64,000 nucleotides of DNA from Piscicola geometra (taxonomy: Eukaryota; Annelida; Clitellata; Hirudinida; Piscicolidae). Where the stretch lies: contig OX030955.1 in the NCBI GenBank assembly GCA_943735955.1, forward strand, positions 124,001 through 188,000. Reading direction: 5' to 3'. Positions 27,300 to 41,069 of this stretch are shown here, piece by piece. The translations under genes were made by a program, and so were the position numbers. The notes beneath the pieces were generated by a model. That model was not told the origin of the DNA. It did not search any database and saw nothing but the letters and a program-made list of their open reading frames with translations. Within the stretch, counting starts at the first letter, position 1; the number at the start of each line of letters is the position of its first letter.

Positions 27300-29360
27300 A
27301 GACGGTGAAGACGATGAAGACGGTGAAGACGATGAAGACGGTGGAGACGATGAAGACGGTGAAGACGATGAAGACGGTGAAGACGATGAAGACGGTGAAG
27401 ACGAACGATGAAGACGATGAAGACGGTGAAGACGGTGAAGAAGATGAAGAAGATGAAGACGGTGAAGACGATGAAGACGGTAAAGACGATGAAGACGGTG
27501 AAGACGATGAAGACGATGAAGACGGTGAAGACGGTGAAGACGGTGAAGACGATGAAGACAATGAAGACGGTGAAGACGATGAAGACGGTGAAGACGAACG
27601 ATGAAGACGATGAAGACGGTGAAGACGGTGAAGAAGATGAAGACGATGAAGACGGTAAAGACGATGAAGACGGTGAAGACGATGAAGACGATGAAGACGG
27701 TGAAGACGGTGAAGACGATGAAGACAATGAAGACGGTGAAGACGATGAAGACGGTGAAGACGAACGATGAAGACGATGAAGACAGTGAAGACGGTGAAGA
27801 CGATGAAGACGATGAAGACGGTGAAGACGGTGAAGACGATGAAGACGATGAAGACGATGAAGACGGTGAAGACGGTGAAGACGGTGAAGACGGTGAAGAC
27901 GGTGAAGACGATGAAGACGATGAAGACGATGAAGACGATGAAGACGGTGAAGACGATGAAGACGATGAAGACGATGAAGACGGTGAAGACGGTGAAGACG
28001 ATGAAGAAGGTGAAGACTATGAAGACGATGAAGACGGTGAAGACGGTGAAGACGAACGATGAAGACGATGAAGACGGTGAAGACGGTGAAGACGGTGAAG
28101 ACGGTGAAAACGATGAAGACGATGAAGACGGTGAAGACGGTGAAGACGATGAAGACGATGAAGACGATGAAGACGGTGAAGACGATGAAGACGGTGAAGA
28201 CGATGAAGACGGTGAAGACGGTGAAGACGGTGAAGATGATGAAGACGGTGAAGACGATTAAGACGGTGAAGACGAACGATGAAGACGATGAAGACGGTGA
28301 AGACGGTGAAGAAGATGAAGACGATGAAGACGGTGAAGACGGTGAAGACGATGAAGGCGGTGAAGACGATGAAGACGATGAAGACGATGAAGAGGGTGAG
28401 GACGATGAAGACGGTGAAGACGATGAAGACGGTGAAGACGATGAAGACGGTGAAGACGATGAAGACGGTGAAGACGATGAAGACGGTGAAGACGAACGAT
28501 GAAGACGATGAAGACGGTGAAGACGGTGAAGAAGATGAAGACGATGAAGACGGTGAAGACGATGAAGACGGTAAAGACGATGAAGACGGTGAAGACGATG
28601 AAGACGATGAAGACGGTGAAGACGGTGAAGACGATGAAGACAATGAAGACGGTGAAGACGATGAAGACGGTGAAGACGAACGATGAAGACGATGAAAACG
28701 GTGAAGACGGTGAAGAAGATGAAGACGATGAAGACGGTAAAGACGATGAAGACGGTGAAGACGATGAAGACGATGAAGACGGTGAAGACGGTGAAGACGA
28801 TGAAGACAATGAAGACGGTGAAGACGATGACGACGGTGAAGACGAACGATGAAGACGATGAAGACGGTGAAGACGGTGAAGACGGTGAAGACGATGAAGA
28901 CGATGAAGACGGTGAAGACGGTGAAGACGATGAAGACGATGAAGACGATGAAGACGGTGAAGACGGTGAAGACGGTGAAGACGGTGAAGACGGTGAAGAC
29001 GATGAAGACGATGAAGACGATGAAGACGATGAAGACGATGAAGACGGTGAAGACGATGAAGACGATGAAGACGGTGAAGACGGTGAAGACGATGAAGACG
29101 GTGAAGACTATGAAGACGATGAAGACGGTGAAGACGGTGAAGACGAACGATGAAGACGATGAAGACGGTGAAGACGGTGAAGACGGTGAAATCGATGAAG
29201 ACGATGAAGACGGTGAAGACGGTGAAGACGATGAAGACGATGAAGACGGTGAAGACGATGAAGACGGTGAAGACGATGAAGACGGTGAAGACGGTGAAGA
29301 CGGTGAAGACGGTGAAGATGATGAAGACGGTGAAGACGATGAAGACGGTGAAGACGAACG
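27300..29360 (+). repeat. Segmental copy of about 23.3-25.3 kb (offset 4,022)
   Basis: Spacers at 27601, 27767, 28059, 28279, 28499, 28683, 28849 and 29150 equal those at 23579-25128 plus exactly 4,022. The same stretch also matches 22.2-23.6 kb at an offset of 5,104 (= 4,022 + 1,082), as expected when one unit of the 1,082-bp HOR is copied. Shared rare units include GATTAAGAC near 28257, GACGATGACGAC near 28827 and GAAATCGAT near 29188. From 29361 the offset becomes 4,031, one extra 9-mer. Confidence 0.88.
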
Positions 29361-32300
29361 ATGAAGACGATGAAGACGGTGAAGACGGTGAAGAATATGA
29401 AGACGATGAAGACGATGAAGACGGTGAAGACGATGAAGACGGTGAAGACGATGAAGACGGTGAAGACGATGAAGACGATGAAGACGATGAAGACGGTGAA
29501 GACGATGAAGACGATGAAGACGGTGAAGACGATGAAGACGGTGAAGACGAACGATGAAGACGATGAAGACGGTGAAGACGGTGAAGACGATGAAGACGAT
29601 GAAGACGGTGAAGACGGTGAAGACGATGAAGACGATGAAGACGGTGAAGACGAACGATGAAGACGATGAAGACGATGAAGACGGGGAAGACGATGAAGAC
29701 GGTGAAGACGATGAAGACGGTGAAGACGATGAAGGCGGTGAAGACGATGAAGACGATGAAGACGATGAAGACGGTGAAGACGATGAAGACGGTGAAGACG
29801 ATGAAGACGGTGAAGACGATGAAAACGGTGAAGACGATGAAGACGATGAAGACGATGAAGACGATGAAGACGATGAAGACGGTGAAGACGATGAAGAAGG
29901 TGAAGACGGTGGAGACGGTGAAGACGATGAAGACGGTGAAGACGAACGATGAAGACGATGAAGACGGTGAAGACGGTGAAGAAGATGAAGACGATGAAGA
30001 CGGTGAAGACGATGAAGACGGTGAAGACGAACGATGAAGACGATGAAGACGGTGAAGACGGTGAAGAAGATGAAGACGATGAAGACGGTGAAGACGATGA
30101 AGACGGTGAAGACGATGAAGACGGTGAAGACGATGAAGACGGTGAAGACGAACGATGAAGACGATGAAGACGGTGAAGACGGTGAAGAAGATGAAGACGA
30201 TGAAGACGGTGAAGACGATGAAGACGGTGAAGACGATGAAGACGGTGAAGACGATGAAGACGATGAAGACGGTGAAGACGGTGAAAACGATGAAGACAAT
30301 GAAGACGGTGAAGACGATGAAGACGGTAAAGACGAACGATGAAGACGATGAAGACGATGAAGACGGTGAAGACGGTGAAGACGATGAAAACGATGAAGAC
30401 GGTGAAGACGGTGAAGACGATGAAGACGATGAAGACGATGAAGACGGTGAAGACGGTGAAGACGGTGAAGACGGTGAAGACGGTGAAGACGGTGAAGACG
30501 GTGAAGACGATGAAGACGGTGAAGACGATGAAGACGGTGAAGACGAACGATGAAGACGATGAAGACGGTGAAGACGGTGAAGACGATGAAGACGATGAAG
30601 ACGGTGAAGACGGTGAAGACGATGAAGACGATGAAGACGGTGAAGACGAACGATGAAGACGATGAAGACGATGAAGACGGTGAAGACGATGAAGACGGTG
30701 AAGACGATGAAGACGGTGAAGACGACGAAGACGGTGAAGACGAACGATGAAGACGATGAAGACGGTGAAGACGGTGAAGAAGATGAAGACGATGAAGACG
30801 GTGAAGACGATGAAGACGGTGAAGACGATGAAGACGGTGAAGAAGATGAAGACGATGAAGACGATGAAGACGGTGAAGACGATGAAGACGATGAAGACGG
30901 TGAAGACGATGAAGACGGTGAAGACGAACGATGAAGACGATGAAGACGGTGAAGACGGTGAAGACGATGAAGACGATGAAGACGGTGAAGACGATGAAGA
31001 CGATGAAGACGGTGAAGACGAACGATGAAGACGATGAAGACGATGAAGACGGTGAAGACGATGAAGACGGTGAAGACGATGAAGACGGTGAAGACGATGA
31101 AGGCGGTGAAGACGATGAAGACGATGAAGACGATGAAGACGGTGAAGACGATGAAGACGGTGAAGACGATGAAGACGGTGAAGACGATGAAAACGGTGAA
31201 GACGATGAAGACGATGAAGACGATGAAGACGATGAAGACGATGAAGACGGTGAAGACGATGAAGACGGTGAAGACGGTGGAGACGGTGAAGACGATGAAG
31301 ACGGTGAAGACGAACGATGAAGACGATGAAGACGGTGAAGACGGTGAAGAAGATGAAGACGATGAAGACGGTGAAGACGATGAAGACGGTGAAGACGAAC
31401 GATGAAGACGATGAAGACGGTGAAGACGGTGAAGAAGATGAAGACGATGAAGACGGTGAAGACGATGAAGACGGTGAAGACGATGAAGACGGTGAAGACG
31501 ATGAAGACGATGAAGACGGTGAAGACGGTGAAGACGATGAAGACAATGAAGACGGTGAAGACGATGAAGACGGTAAAGACGAACGATGAAGACGATGAAG
31601 ACGATGAAGACGGTGAAGACGGTGAAGACGATGAAGACGATGAAGACGGTGAAGACGGTGAAGACGGTGAAGACGGTGAAAACGATGAAGACGATGAAGA
31701 CGGTGAAGACGGTGAAGACGATGAAGACGATGAAGACGGTGAAGACGATGAAGACGGTGAAGACGATGAAGACGGTGAAGACGGTGAAGACGGTGAAGAT
31801 GATGAAGACGGTGAAGACGATGAAGACGGTGAAGACGAACGATGAAGACGATGAAGACGGTGAAGACGAACGATGAAGACGATGAAGACGATGAAGACGG
31901 TGAAGACGATGAAGACGGTGAAGACGATGAAGACGGTGAAGACGATGAAGGCGGTGAAGACGATGAAGACGATGAAGACGATGAAGACGGTGAAGACGAT
32001 GAAGACGGTGAAGACGATGAAGACGGTGAAGACGATGAAAACGGTGAAGACGATGAAGACGATGAAGACGATGAAGACGATGAAGACGATGAAGACGGTG
32101 AAGACGATGAAGACGGTGAAGACGGTGGAGACGGTGAAGACGATGAAGACGGTGAAGACGAACGATGAAGACGATGAAGACGGTGAAGACGGTGAAGAAG
32201 ATGATGACGATGAAGACGGTGAAGACGATGAAGACGGTGAAGACGAACGATGAAGACGATGAAGACGGTGAAGACGGTGAAGAAGATGAAGACGATGAAG

Positions 32301-35019
32301 ACGGTGAAGACGATGAAGACGGTGAAGACGATGAAGACGGTGAAGACGATGAAGACGATGAAGACGGTGAAGACGGTGAAGACGATGAAGACAATGAAGA
32401 CGGTGAAGACGATGAAGACGGTAAAGACGAACGATGAAGACGATGAAGACGATGAAGACGGTGAAGACGGTGAAGACGATGAAGACGATGAAGACGGTGA
32501 AGACGGTGAAGACGGTGAAGACGGTGAAAACGATGAAGACGATGAAGACGGTGAAGACGGTGAAGACGATGAAGACGATGAAGACGGTGAAGACGATGAA
32601 GACGGTGAAGACGATGAAGACGGTGAAGACGGTGAAGACGGTGAAGATGATGAAGACGGTGAAGACGATGAAGACGGTGAAGACGAACGATGAAGACGAT
32701 GAAGACGGTGAAGACGGTGAAGAAGATGAAGACGATGAAGACGATGAAGACGGTGAAGACGATGAAGACGGTGAAGACGATGAAGACGGTGAAGACGATG
32801 AAGACGATGAAGACGATGAAGACGGTGAAGACGATGAAGACGATGAAGACGGTGAAGACGATGAAGACGGTGAAGACGAACGATGAAGACGATGAAGACG
32901 GTGAAGACGGTGAAGACGATGAAGACGATGAAGACGGTGAAGACGGTGAAGACGATGAAGACGATGAAGACGGTGAAGACGAACGATGAAGACGATGAAG
33001 ACGATGAAGACGGGGAAGACGATGAAGACGGTGAAGACGATGAAGACGGTGAAGACGATGAAGGCGGTGAAGACGATGAAGACGATGAAGACGATGAAGA
33101 CGGTGAAGACGATGAAGACGGTGAAGACGATGAAGACGGTGAAGACGATGAAAACGGTGAAGACGATGAAGACGATGAAGACGATGAAGACGATGAAGAC
33201 GATGAAGACGGTGAAGACGATGAAGACGGTGAAGACGGTGGAGACGGTGAAGACGATGAAGACGGTGAAGACGAACGATGAAGACGATGAAGACGGTGAA
33301 GACGGTGAAGAAGATGAAGACGATGAAGACGGTGAAGACGATGAAGACGGTGAAGACGAACGATGAAGACGATGAAGACGGTGAAGACGGTGAAGAAGAT
33401 GAAGACGATGAAGACGGTGAAGACGATGAAGACGGTGAAGACGATGAAGACGGTGAAGACGATGAAGACGATGAAGACGGTGAAGACGGTGAAGACGATG
33501 AAGACAATGAAGACGGTGAAGACGATGAAGACGGTAAAGACGAACGATGAAGACGATGAAGACGATGAAGACGGTGAAGACGGTGAAGACGATGAAAACG
33601 ATGAAGACGGTGAAGACGGTGAAGACGATGAAGACGATGAAGACGATGAAGACGGTGAAGACGGTGAAGACGGTGAAGACGGTGAAGACGGTGAAGACGG
33701 TGAAGACGAACGATGAAGACGATGAAGACGGTGAAGACGGTGAAGACGGTGAAGACGATGAAGACGATGAAGACGGTGAAGACGAACGATGAAGACGATG
33801 AAGACGATGAAGACGGTGAAGACGATGAAGACGGTGAAGACGATGAAGACGGTGAAGACGATGAAGACGGTGAAGACGAACGATGAAGACGATGAAGACG
33901 GTGAAGACGGTGAAGAAGATGAAGACGATGAAGACGGTGAAGACGATGAAGACGGTGAAGACGATGAAGACGGTGAAGAAGATGAAGACGATGAAGACGA
34001 TGAAGACGGTGAAGACGATGAAGACGATGAAGACGGTGAAGACGATGAAGACGGTGAAGACGAACGATGAAGACGATGAAGACGGTGAAGACGGTGAAGA
34101 CGATGAAGACGATGAAGACGGTGAAGACGATGAAGACGATGAAGACGGTGAAGACGAACGATGAAGACGATGAAGACGATGAAGACGATGAAGACGGTGA
34201 AGACGGTGAAGACGATGAAGACAATGAAGACGGTGAAGACGATGAAGACGGTAAAGACGAACGATGAAGACGATGAAGACGATGAAGACGGTGAAGACGG
34301 TGAAGACGATGAAAACGATGAAGACGGTGAAGACGGTGAAGACGATGAAGACGATGAAGACGATGAAGACGGTGAAGACGGTGAAGACGGTGAAGACGGT
34401 GAAGACGGTGAAGACGGTGAAGACGGTGAAGACGATGAAGACGGTGAAGACGAACGATGAAGACGATGAAGACGGTGAAGACGGTGAAGACGATGAAGAC
34501 GATGAAGACGGTGAAGACGGTGAAGACGATGAAGACGATGAAGACGGTGAAGACGAACGATGAAGACGATGAAGACGATGAAGACGGTGAAGACGATGAA
34601 GACGGTGAAGACGATGAAGACGGTGAAGACGATGAAGACGGTGAAGACGAACGATGAAGACGATGAAGACGGTGAAGACAGTGAAGAAGATGAAGACGAT
34701 GAAGACGGTGAAGACGATGAAGACGGTGAAGACGATGAAGACGGTGAAGAAGATGAAGACGATGAAGACGATGAAGACGGTGAAGACGATGAAGACGATG
34801 AAGACGGTGAAGACGATGAAGACGGTGAAGACGAACGATGAAGACGATGAAGACGGTGAAGACGGTGAAGACGATGAAGACGATGAAGACGGTGAAGACG
34901 ATGAAGACGATGAAGACGGTGAAGACGAACGATGAAGACGATGAAGACGATGAAGACGGTGAAGACGATGAAGACGGTGAAGACGATGAAGACGGTGAAG
35001 ACGATGAAGGCGGTGAAGA
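29361..35019 (+). repeat. Mosaic satellite region with 848, 1,113, 3,136 and 3,907-bp spacings
   Basis: The same blocks recur at several offsets. Spacers 31025, 31317, 31402 and 31586 reappear at +848 (31873, 32165, 32250, 32434), and the last three of those again at +1,113 (33278, 33363, 33547). Spacers 30653, 30747 and 30931 reappear at +3,136 and at +3,907. Block 29361-30154 is a copy of 26457-27250 (offset 2,904). A 31-bp block at 31842-31872, only three 9-mers plus a spacer, is the shortest noticed. GGTAAAGACGAACG spacers are common. The pattern suggests repeated unequal exchange. No gene is seen. Confidence 0.8.
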
Positions 35020-38000
35020 CGATGAAGACGATGAAGACGATGAAGACGGTGAAGACGATGAAGACGGTGAAGACGATGAAGACGGTGAAGACGATGAAAA
35101 CGGTGAAGACGATGAAGACGATGAAGACGATGAAGACGATGAAGACGATGAAGACGGTGAAGACGATGAAGACGGTGAAGACGGTGGAGACGGTGAAGAC
35201 GATGAAGACGGTGAAGACGAACGATGAAGACGATGAAGACGGTGAAGACGGTGAAGAAGATGAAGACGATGAAGACGGTGAAGACGATGAAGACGGTGAA
35301 GACGAACGATGAAGACGATGAAGACGGTGAAGACGGTGAAGAAGATGAAGACGATGAAGACGGTGAAGACGATGAAGACGGTGAAGACGATGAAGACGGT
35401 GAAGACGATGAAGACGATGAAGACGGTGAAGACGGTGAAGACGATGAAGACAATGAAGACGGTGAAGACGATGAAGACGGTAAAGACGAACGATGAAGAC
35501 GATGAAGACGATGAAGACGGTGAAGACGGTGAAGACGATGAAGACGATGAAGACGGTGAAGACGGTGAAGACGATGAAGACGATGAAGACGATGAAGACG
35601 GTGAAGACGGTGAAGACGGTGAAGACGGTGAAGACGGTGAAGACGGTGAAGACGGTGAAGACGGTGAAGACGATGAAGACGGTGAAGACGATGAAGACGG
35701 TGAAGACGAACGATGAAGACGATGAAGACGGTGAAGACGGTGAAGACGATGAAGACGATGAAGACGGTGAAGACGGTGAAGACGATGAAGACGATGAAGA
35801 CGGTGAAGACGAACGATGAAGACGATGAAGACGATGAAGACGGTGAAGACGATGAAGACGGTGAAGACGATGAAGACGGTGAAGACGATGAAGGCGGTGA
35901 AGACGATGAAGACGATGAAGACGATGAAGACGGTGAAGACGATGAAGACGGTGAAGACGATGAAGACGATGAAGACGATGAAGACGGTGAAGACGATGAA
36001 GACGGTGAAGACGATGAAGACGGTGAAGACGGTGAAGACGGTGAAGACGATGATGACGGTGAAGACGATGAAGACGGTGAAGACGAACGATGAAGACGAT
36101 GAAGACGGTGAAGAAGATGAAGACGATGAAGACGGTGAAGACGATGAAGACGGTGAAGACGATGAAGACGGTGAAGACGATGAAGACGATGAAGACGGTG
36201 AAGACGCTGAAGACGATGAAGACAATGAAGACGGTGAAGACGATGAAGACGGTGAAGACGAACTATGAAGACGATGAAGACGGTGAAGACGGTGAAGACG
36301 GTGAAGACGATGAAGACGATGAAGACGATGAAGACGGTGAAGACGGTGAAGACGGTGAAGACGGTGAAGACGGTGAAGACGGTGAAAACGATGAAGACGA
36401 TGAAGACGATGAAGACGATGAAGACGGTGAAGACGATGAAGACGATGAAGACGATGACGACGATGACGACGGTGAAGACGGTGAAGACGATGAAGACGGT
36501 GAAGACTATGAAGACGATGAAGACGGTGAAGACGGTGAAGACGAACGATGAAGACGATGAAGACGGTGAAGACGGTGAAGACGGTGAAAACGATGAAGAC
36601 GATGAAGACGGTGAAGACGGTGAAGACGATGAAGACGATGAAGACGATGAAGACGATGAAGACGATGAAGACGGTGAAGACGATGAAGACGGTGAAGACG
36701 ATGAAGACGGTGAAGACGGTGAAGACGGTGAAGACGATGAAGACGGTGAAGACGATGAAGACGGTGAAGACGATGAAGACGATGAAGACGATGAAGACGG
36801 TGAAGACGATGAAGACGATGAAGACGGTGAAGACGATGAAGACGGTGAAGACGAACTATGAAGACGATGAAGACGGTGAAGACGGTGAAGACGATGAAGA
36901 CGATGAAGACGATGAAGACGGTGAAGACGGTGAAGACGGTGAAGACGGTGAAGACGGTGAAGACGTTGAAAACGATGAAGACGATGAAGACGATGAAGAC
37001 GATGAAGACGATGAAGACGATGAAGACGATGACGACGATGACGACGGTGAAGACGGTGAAGACGATGAAGACGGTGAAGACTATGAAGACGATGAAAACG
37101 GTGAAGACGGTGAAGACGAACGATGAAGACGATGAAGACGGTGAAGACGGTGAAGACGGTGAAGACGGTGAAAACGATGAAGACGATGAAGACGATGAAG
37201 ACGGTGAAGACGGTGAAGACGATGAAGATGATGAAGTCGGTGTAGACGGTGAAGACGGTGAAGACGATGAAGACGGTGAAGACGGTGAAGACGATGAAGA
37301 CGATGAAGACGATGAAGACGGTGAAGACGGTGGAGACGGTGAAGACGGTGAAGACGGTGAAGACGGTGAACACGGTGAAAACGATGAAGACGATGAAGAC
37401 GATGAAGACGGTGAAGACGATGAAGACGGTGAAGACGATGAAGACGGTGAAGACGATGAAAACGGTGAAGACGATGAAGACGATGAAGACGATGAAGACG
37501 ATGAAGACGATGAAGACGGTGAAGACGATGAAGACGGTGAAGACGGTGGAGACGGTGAAGACGATGAAGACGGTGAAGACGAACGATGAAGACGATGAAG
37601 ACGGTGAAGACGGTGAAGAAGATGAAGACGATGAAGACGGTGAAGACGATGAAGACGGTGAAGACGAACGATGAAGACGATGAAGACGGTGAAGACGGTG
37701 AAGAAGATGAAGACGATGAAGACGGTGAAGACGATGAAGACGGTGAAGACGATGAAGACGGTGAAGACGATGAAGACGATGAAGACGGTGAAGACGGTGA
37801 AGACGATGAAGACAATGAAGACGGTGAAGACGATGAAGACGGTAAAGACGAACGATGAAGACGATGAAGACGATGAAGACGGTGAAGACGGTGAAGACGA
37901 TGAAGACGATGAAGACGGTGAAGACGGTGAAGACGATGAAGACGATGAAGACGATGAAGACGGTGAAGACGGTGAAGACGGTGAAGACGGTGAAGACGGT

Positions 38001-39743
38001 GAAGACGGTGAAGACGGTGAAGACGGTGAAGACGATGAAGACGGTGAAGACGATGAAGACGGTGAAGACGAACGATGAAGACGATGAAGACGGTGAAGAC
38101 GGTGAAGACGATGAAGACGATGAAGACGGTGAAGACGGTGAAGACGATGAAGACGATGAAGACGGTGAAGACGAACGATGAAGACGATGAAGACGATGAA
38201 GACGGTGAAGACGATGAAGACGGTGAAGACGATGAAGACGGTGAAGACGATGAAGGCGGTGAAGACGATGAAGACGATGAAGACGATGAAGACGGTGAAG
38301 ACGATGAAGACGGTGAAGACGATGAAGACGATGAAGACGATGAAGACGGTGAAGACGATGAAGACGGTGAAGACGATGAAGACGGTGAAGACGGTGAAGA
38401 CGGTGAAGACGATGATGACGGTGAAGACGATGAAGACGGTGAAGACGAACGATGAAGACGATGAAGACGGTGAAGAAGATGAAGACGATGAAGACGGTGA
38501 AGACGATGAAGACGGTGAAGACGATGAAGACGGTGAAGACGATGAAGACGATGAAGACGGTGAAGACGCTGAAGACGATGAAGACAATGAAGACGGTGAA
38601 GACGATGAAGACGGTGAAGACGAACTATGAAGACGATGAAGACGGTGAAGACGGTGAAGACGGTGAAGACGATGAAGACGATGAAGACGATGAAGACGGT
38701 GAAGACGGTGAAGACGGTGAAGACGGTGAAGACGGTGAAGACGGTGAAAACGATGAAGACGATGAAGACGATGAAGACGATGAAGACGGTGAAGACGATG
38801 AAGACGATGAAGACGATGACGACGATGACGACGGTGAAGACGGTGAAGACGATGAAGACGGTGAAGACTATGAAGACGATGAAGACGGTGAAGACGGTGA
38901 AGACGAACGATGAAGACGATGAAGACGGTGAAGACGGTGAAGACGGTGAAAACGATGAAGACGATGAAGACGGTGAAGACGGTGAAGACGATGAAGACGA
39001 TGAAGACGATGAAGACGATGAAGACGATGAAGACGGTGAAGACGATGAAGACGGTGAAGACGATGAAGACGGTGAAGACGGTGAAGACGGTGAAGACGAT
39101 GAAGACGGTGAAGACGATGAAGACGGTGAAGACGATGAAGACGATGAAGACGATGAAGACGGTGAAGACGATGAAGACGATGAAGACGGTGAAGACGATG
39201 AAGACGGTGAAGACGAACTATGAAGACGATGAAGACGGTGAAGACGGTGAAGACGATGAAGACGATGAAGACGATGAAGACGGTGAAGACGGTGAAGACG
39301 GTGAAGACGGTGAAGACGGTGAAGACGTTGAAAACGATGAAGACGATGAAGACGATGAAGACGATGAAGACGATGAAGACGATGAAGACGATGACGACGA
39401 TGACGACGGTGAAGACGGTGAAGACGATGAAGACGGTGAAGACTATGAAGACGATGAAAACGGTGAAGACGGTGAAGACGAACGATGAAGACGATGAAGA
39501 CGGTGAAGACGGTGAAGACGGTGAAGACGGTGAAAACGATGAAGACGATGAAGACGATGAAGACGGTGAAGACGGTGAAGACGATGAAGATGATGAAGTC
39601 GGTGTAGACGGTGAAGACGGTGAAGACGATGAAGACGGTGAAGACGGTGAAGACGATGAAGACGATGAAGACGATGAAGACGGTGAAGACGGTGGAGACG
39701 GTGAAGACGGTGAAGACGGTGAAGACGGTGAAGACGGTGAAAA
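35020..39743 (+). repeat. 2,362-bp higher-order repeat, two copies
   Basis: Spacers at 35224, 35309, 35493, 35713, 35816, 36090, 36265, 36548 and 36858 recur at 37586, 37671, 37855, 38075, 38178, 38452, 38627, 38910 and 39220, each exactly 2,362 bp later. Private markers are shared: GAACTATG spacers (36262, 36855; 38624, 39217), GACGCTGAAG, GACGTTGAAAAC, and GAAGTCGGTGTAGAC (near 37231 and 39593). The GACGACGAT pair occurs twice per copy (36456, 37031; 38818, 39393). The central junction lies near 37381, where a unique CACGGTGAA unit sits. Confidence 0.9.
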
Positions 39744-41069
39744 CGATGAAGACGATGAAGACGATGAAGACGATGAAGACGGTGAAGACGATGAAGACGA
39801 TGAAGACGATGACGACGATGACGACGGTGAAGACGGTGAAGACGATGAAGACGGTGAAGACTATGAAGACGATGAAGACGGTGAAGATGGTGAAGACGAA
39901 CGATGAAGACGATGAAGACGGTGAAGACGGTGAAGACGGTGAAGACGGTGAAAACGATGAAGACGATGAAGACGGTGAAGACGGTGAAGACGATGAAGAC
40001 GATGAAGACGATGAAGACGATGAAGACGGTGAAGACGATGAAGACGGTGAAGACGATGAAGACGGTGAAGACGGTGAAGACGGTGAAGACGATGAAGACG
40101 GTGAAGACGATGAAGACGGTGAAGACGATGAAGACGATGAAGACGATGAAGACGGTGAAGACGATGAAGACGATGAAGACGGTGAAGACGGTGAAGACGG
40201 TGAAGACGGTGAAGACGATGAAGACGGTAAAGACGATGAACACGGTGAAGACGGTGAAGACGAACGATGAAGACGATGAAGACGGTGAAGACGGTGAAGA
40301 CGGTGAAGACGGTGAAAACGATGAAGACGATGAAGACGGTGAAGACGGTGAAGACGGTGAAGACGATGAAGACGGTGAAGACGATGAAGACGGTGAATAC
40401 GAACGATGAAGACGATGAAGACGGTGAAGACGGTGAAGAAGATGAAGACGATGAAGACGGTGAAGACGATGAAGACGGTGAAGACGATGAAGACGGTGAA
40501 GACGATGAAGACGATGAAGACGATGAAGACGGTGAAGACGATGAAGACGATGAAGACGGTGAAGACGATGAAGACGGTGAAGACGAACGATGAATGCGAT
40601 GAAGACGGTGAAGACGCTGAAGACGATGAAGACGATGAAGACGGTGAAGACGATGAAGACGGTGAAGACGGTGAAGACGGTGAAGACGATGAAGACGCTG
40701 AAGACGATGAAGACGGTGAAGACGAACGATGAAGACGATGAAGACGGTGAAGACGGTGAAGAAGATGAAGACGATGAAGACGGTGAAGACGATGAAGACG
40801 GTGAAGACGATGAAGACGGTGAAGACGATGAAGACGGTGAAGACGATGAAGACGATGAAGACGATGAAGACGGTGAAGACGATGAAGACGATGAAGACGG
40901 TGAAGACGATGAAGACGGTGAAGACGAACGATGAAGACGATGAAGACGGTGAAGACGGTGAAGACTATAAAGACGATGAAGACGGTGAAGACGGTGAAGA
41001 CGATGAAGACGATGAAGACGGTGAAGACGGTGAAGACGATGAAGACGATGAAGACGGTGAAGACGAACG
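39744..41069 (+). repeat. Satellite segment with the last left-type marker units
   Basis: This segment holds the last GACGACGAT pair in the window (39811-39828) and the only GAATGCGAT unit (40592) after 21.5 kb. Its blocks (310-type ending at 39902, then 364, 139, 184, 139 and 202 bp) resemble the 1-21 kb families rather than their immediate neighbours. A few private changes are present: GAACACGGT near 40238, GAATACGAA near 40396, GACGCTGAAG near 40615 and 40690, and GACTATAAAG near 40966. It may be an old remnant of the left-hand type. No gene is seen. Confidence 0.75.
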
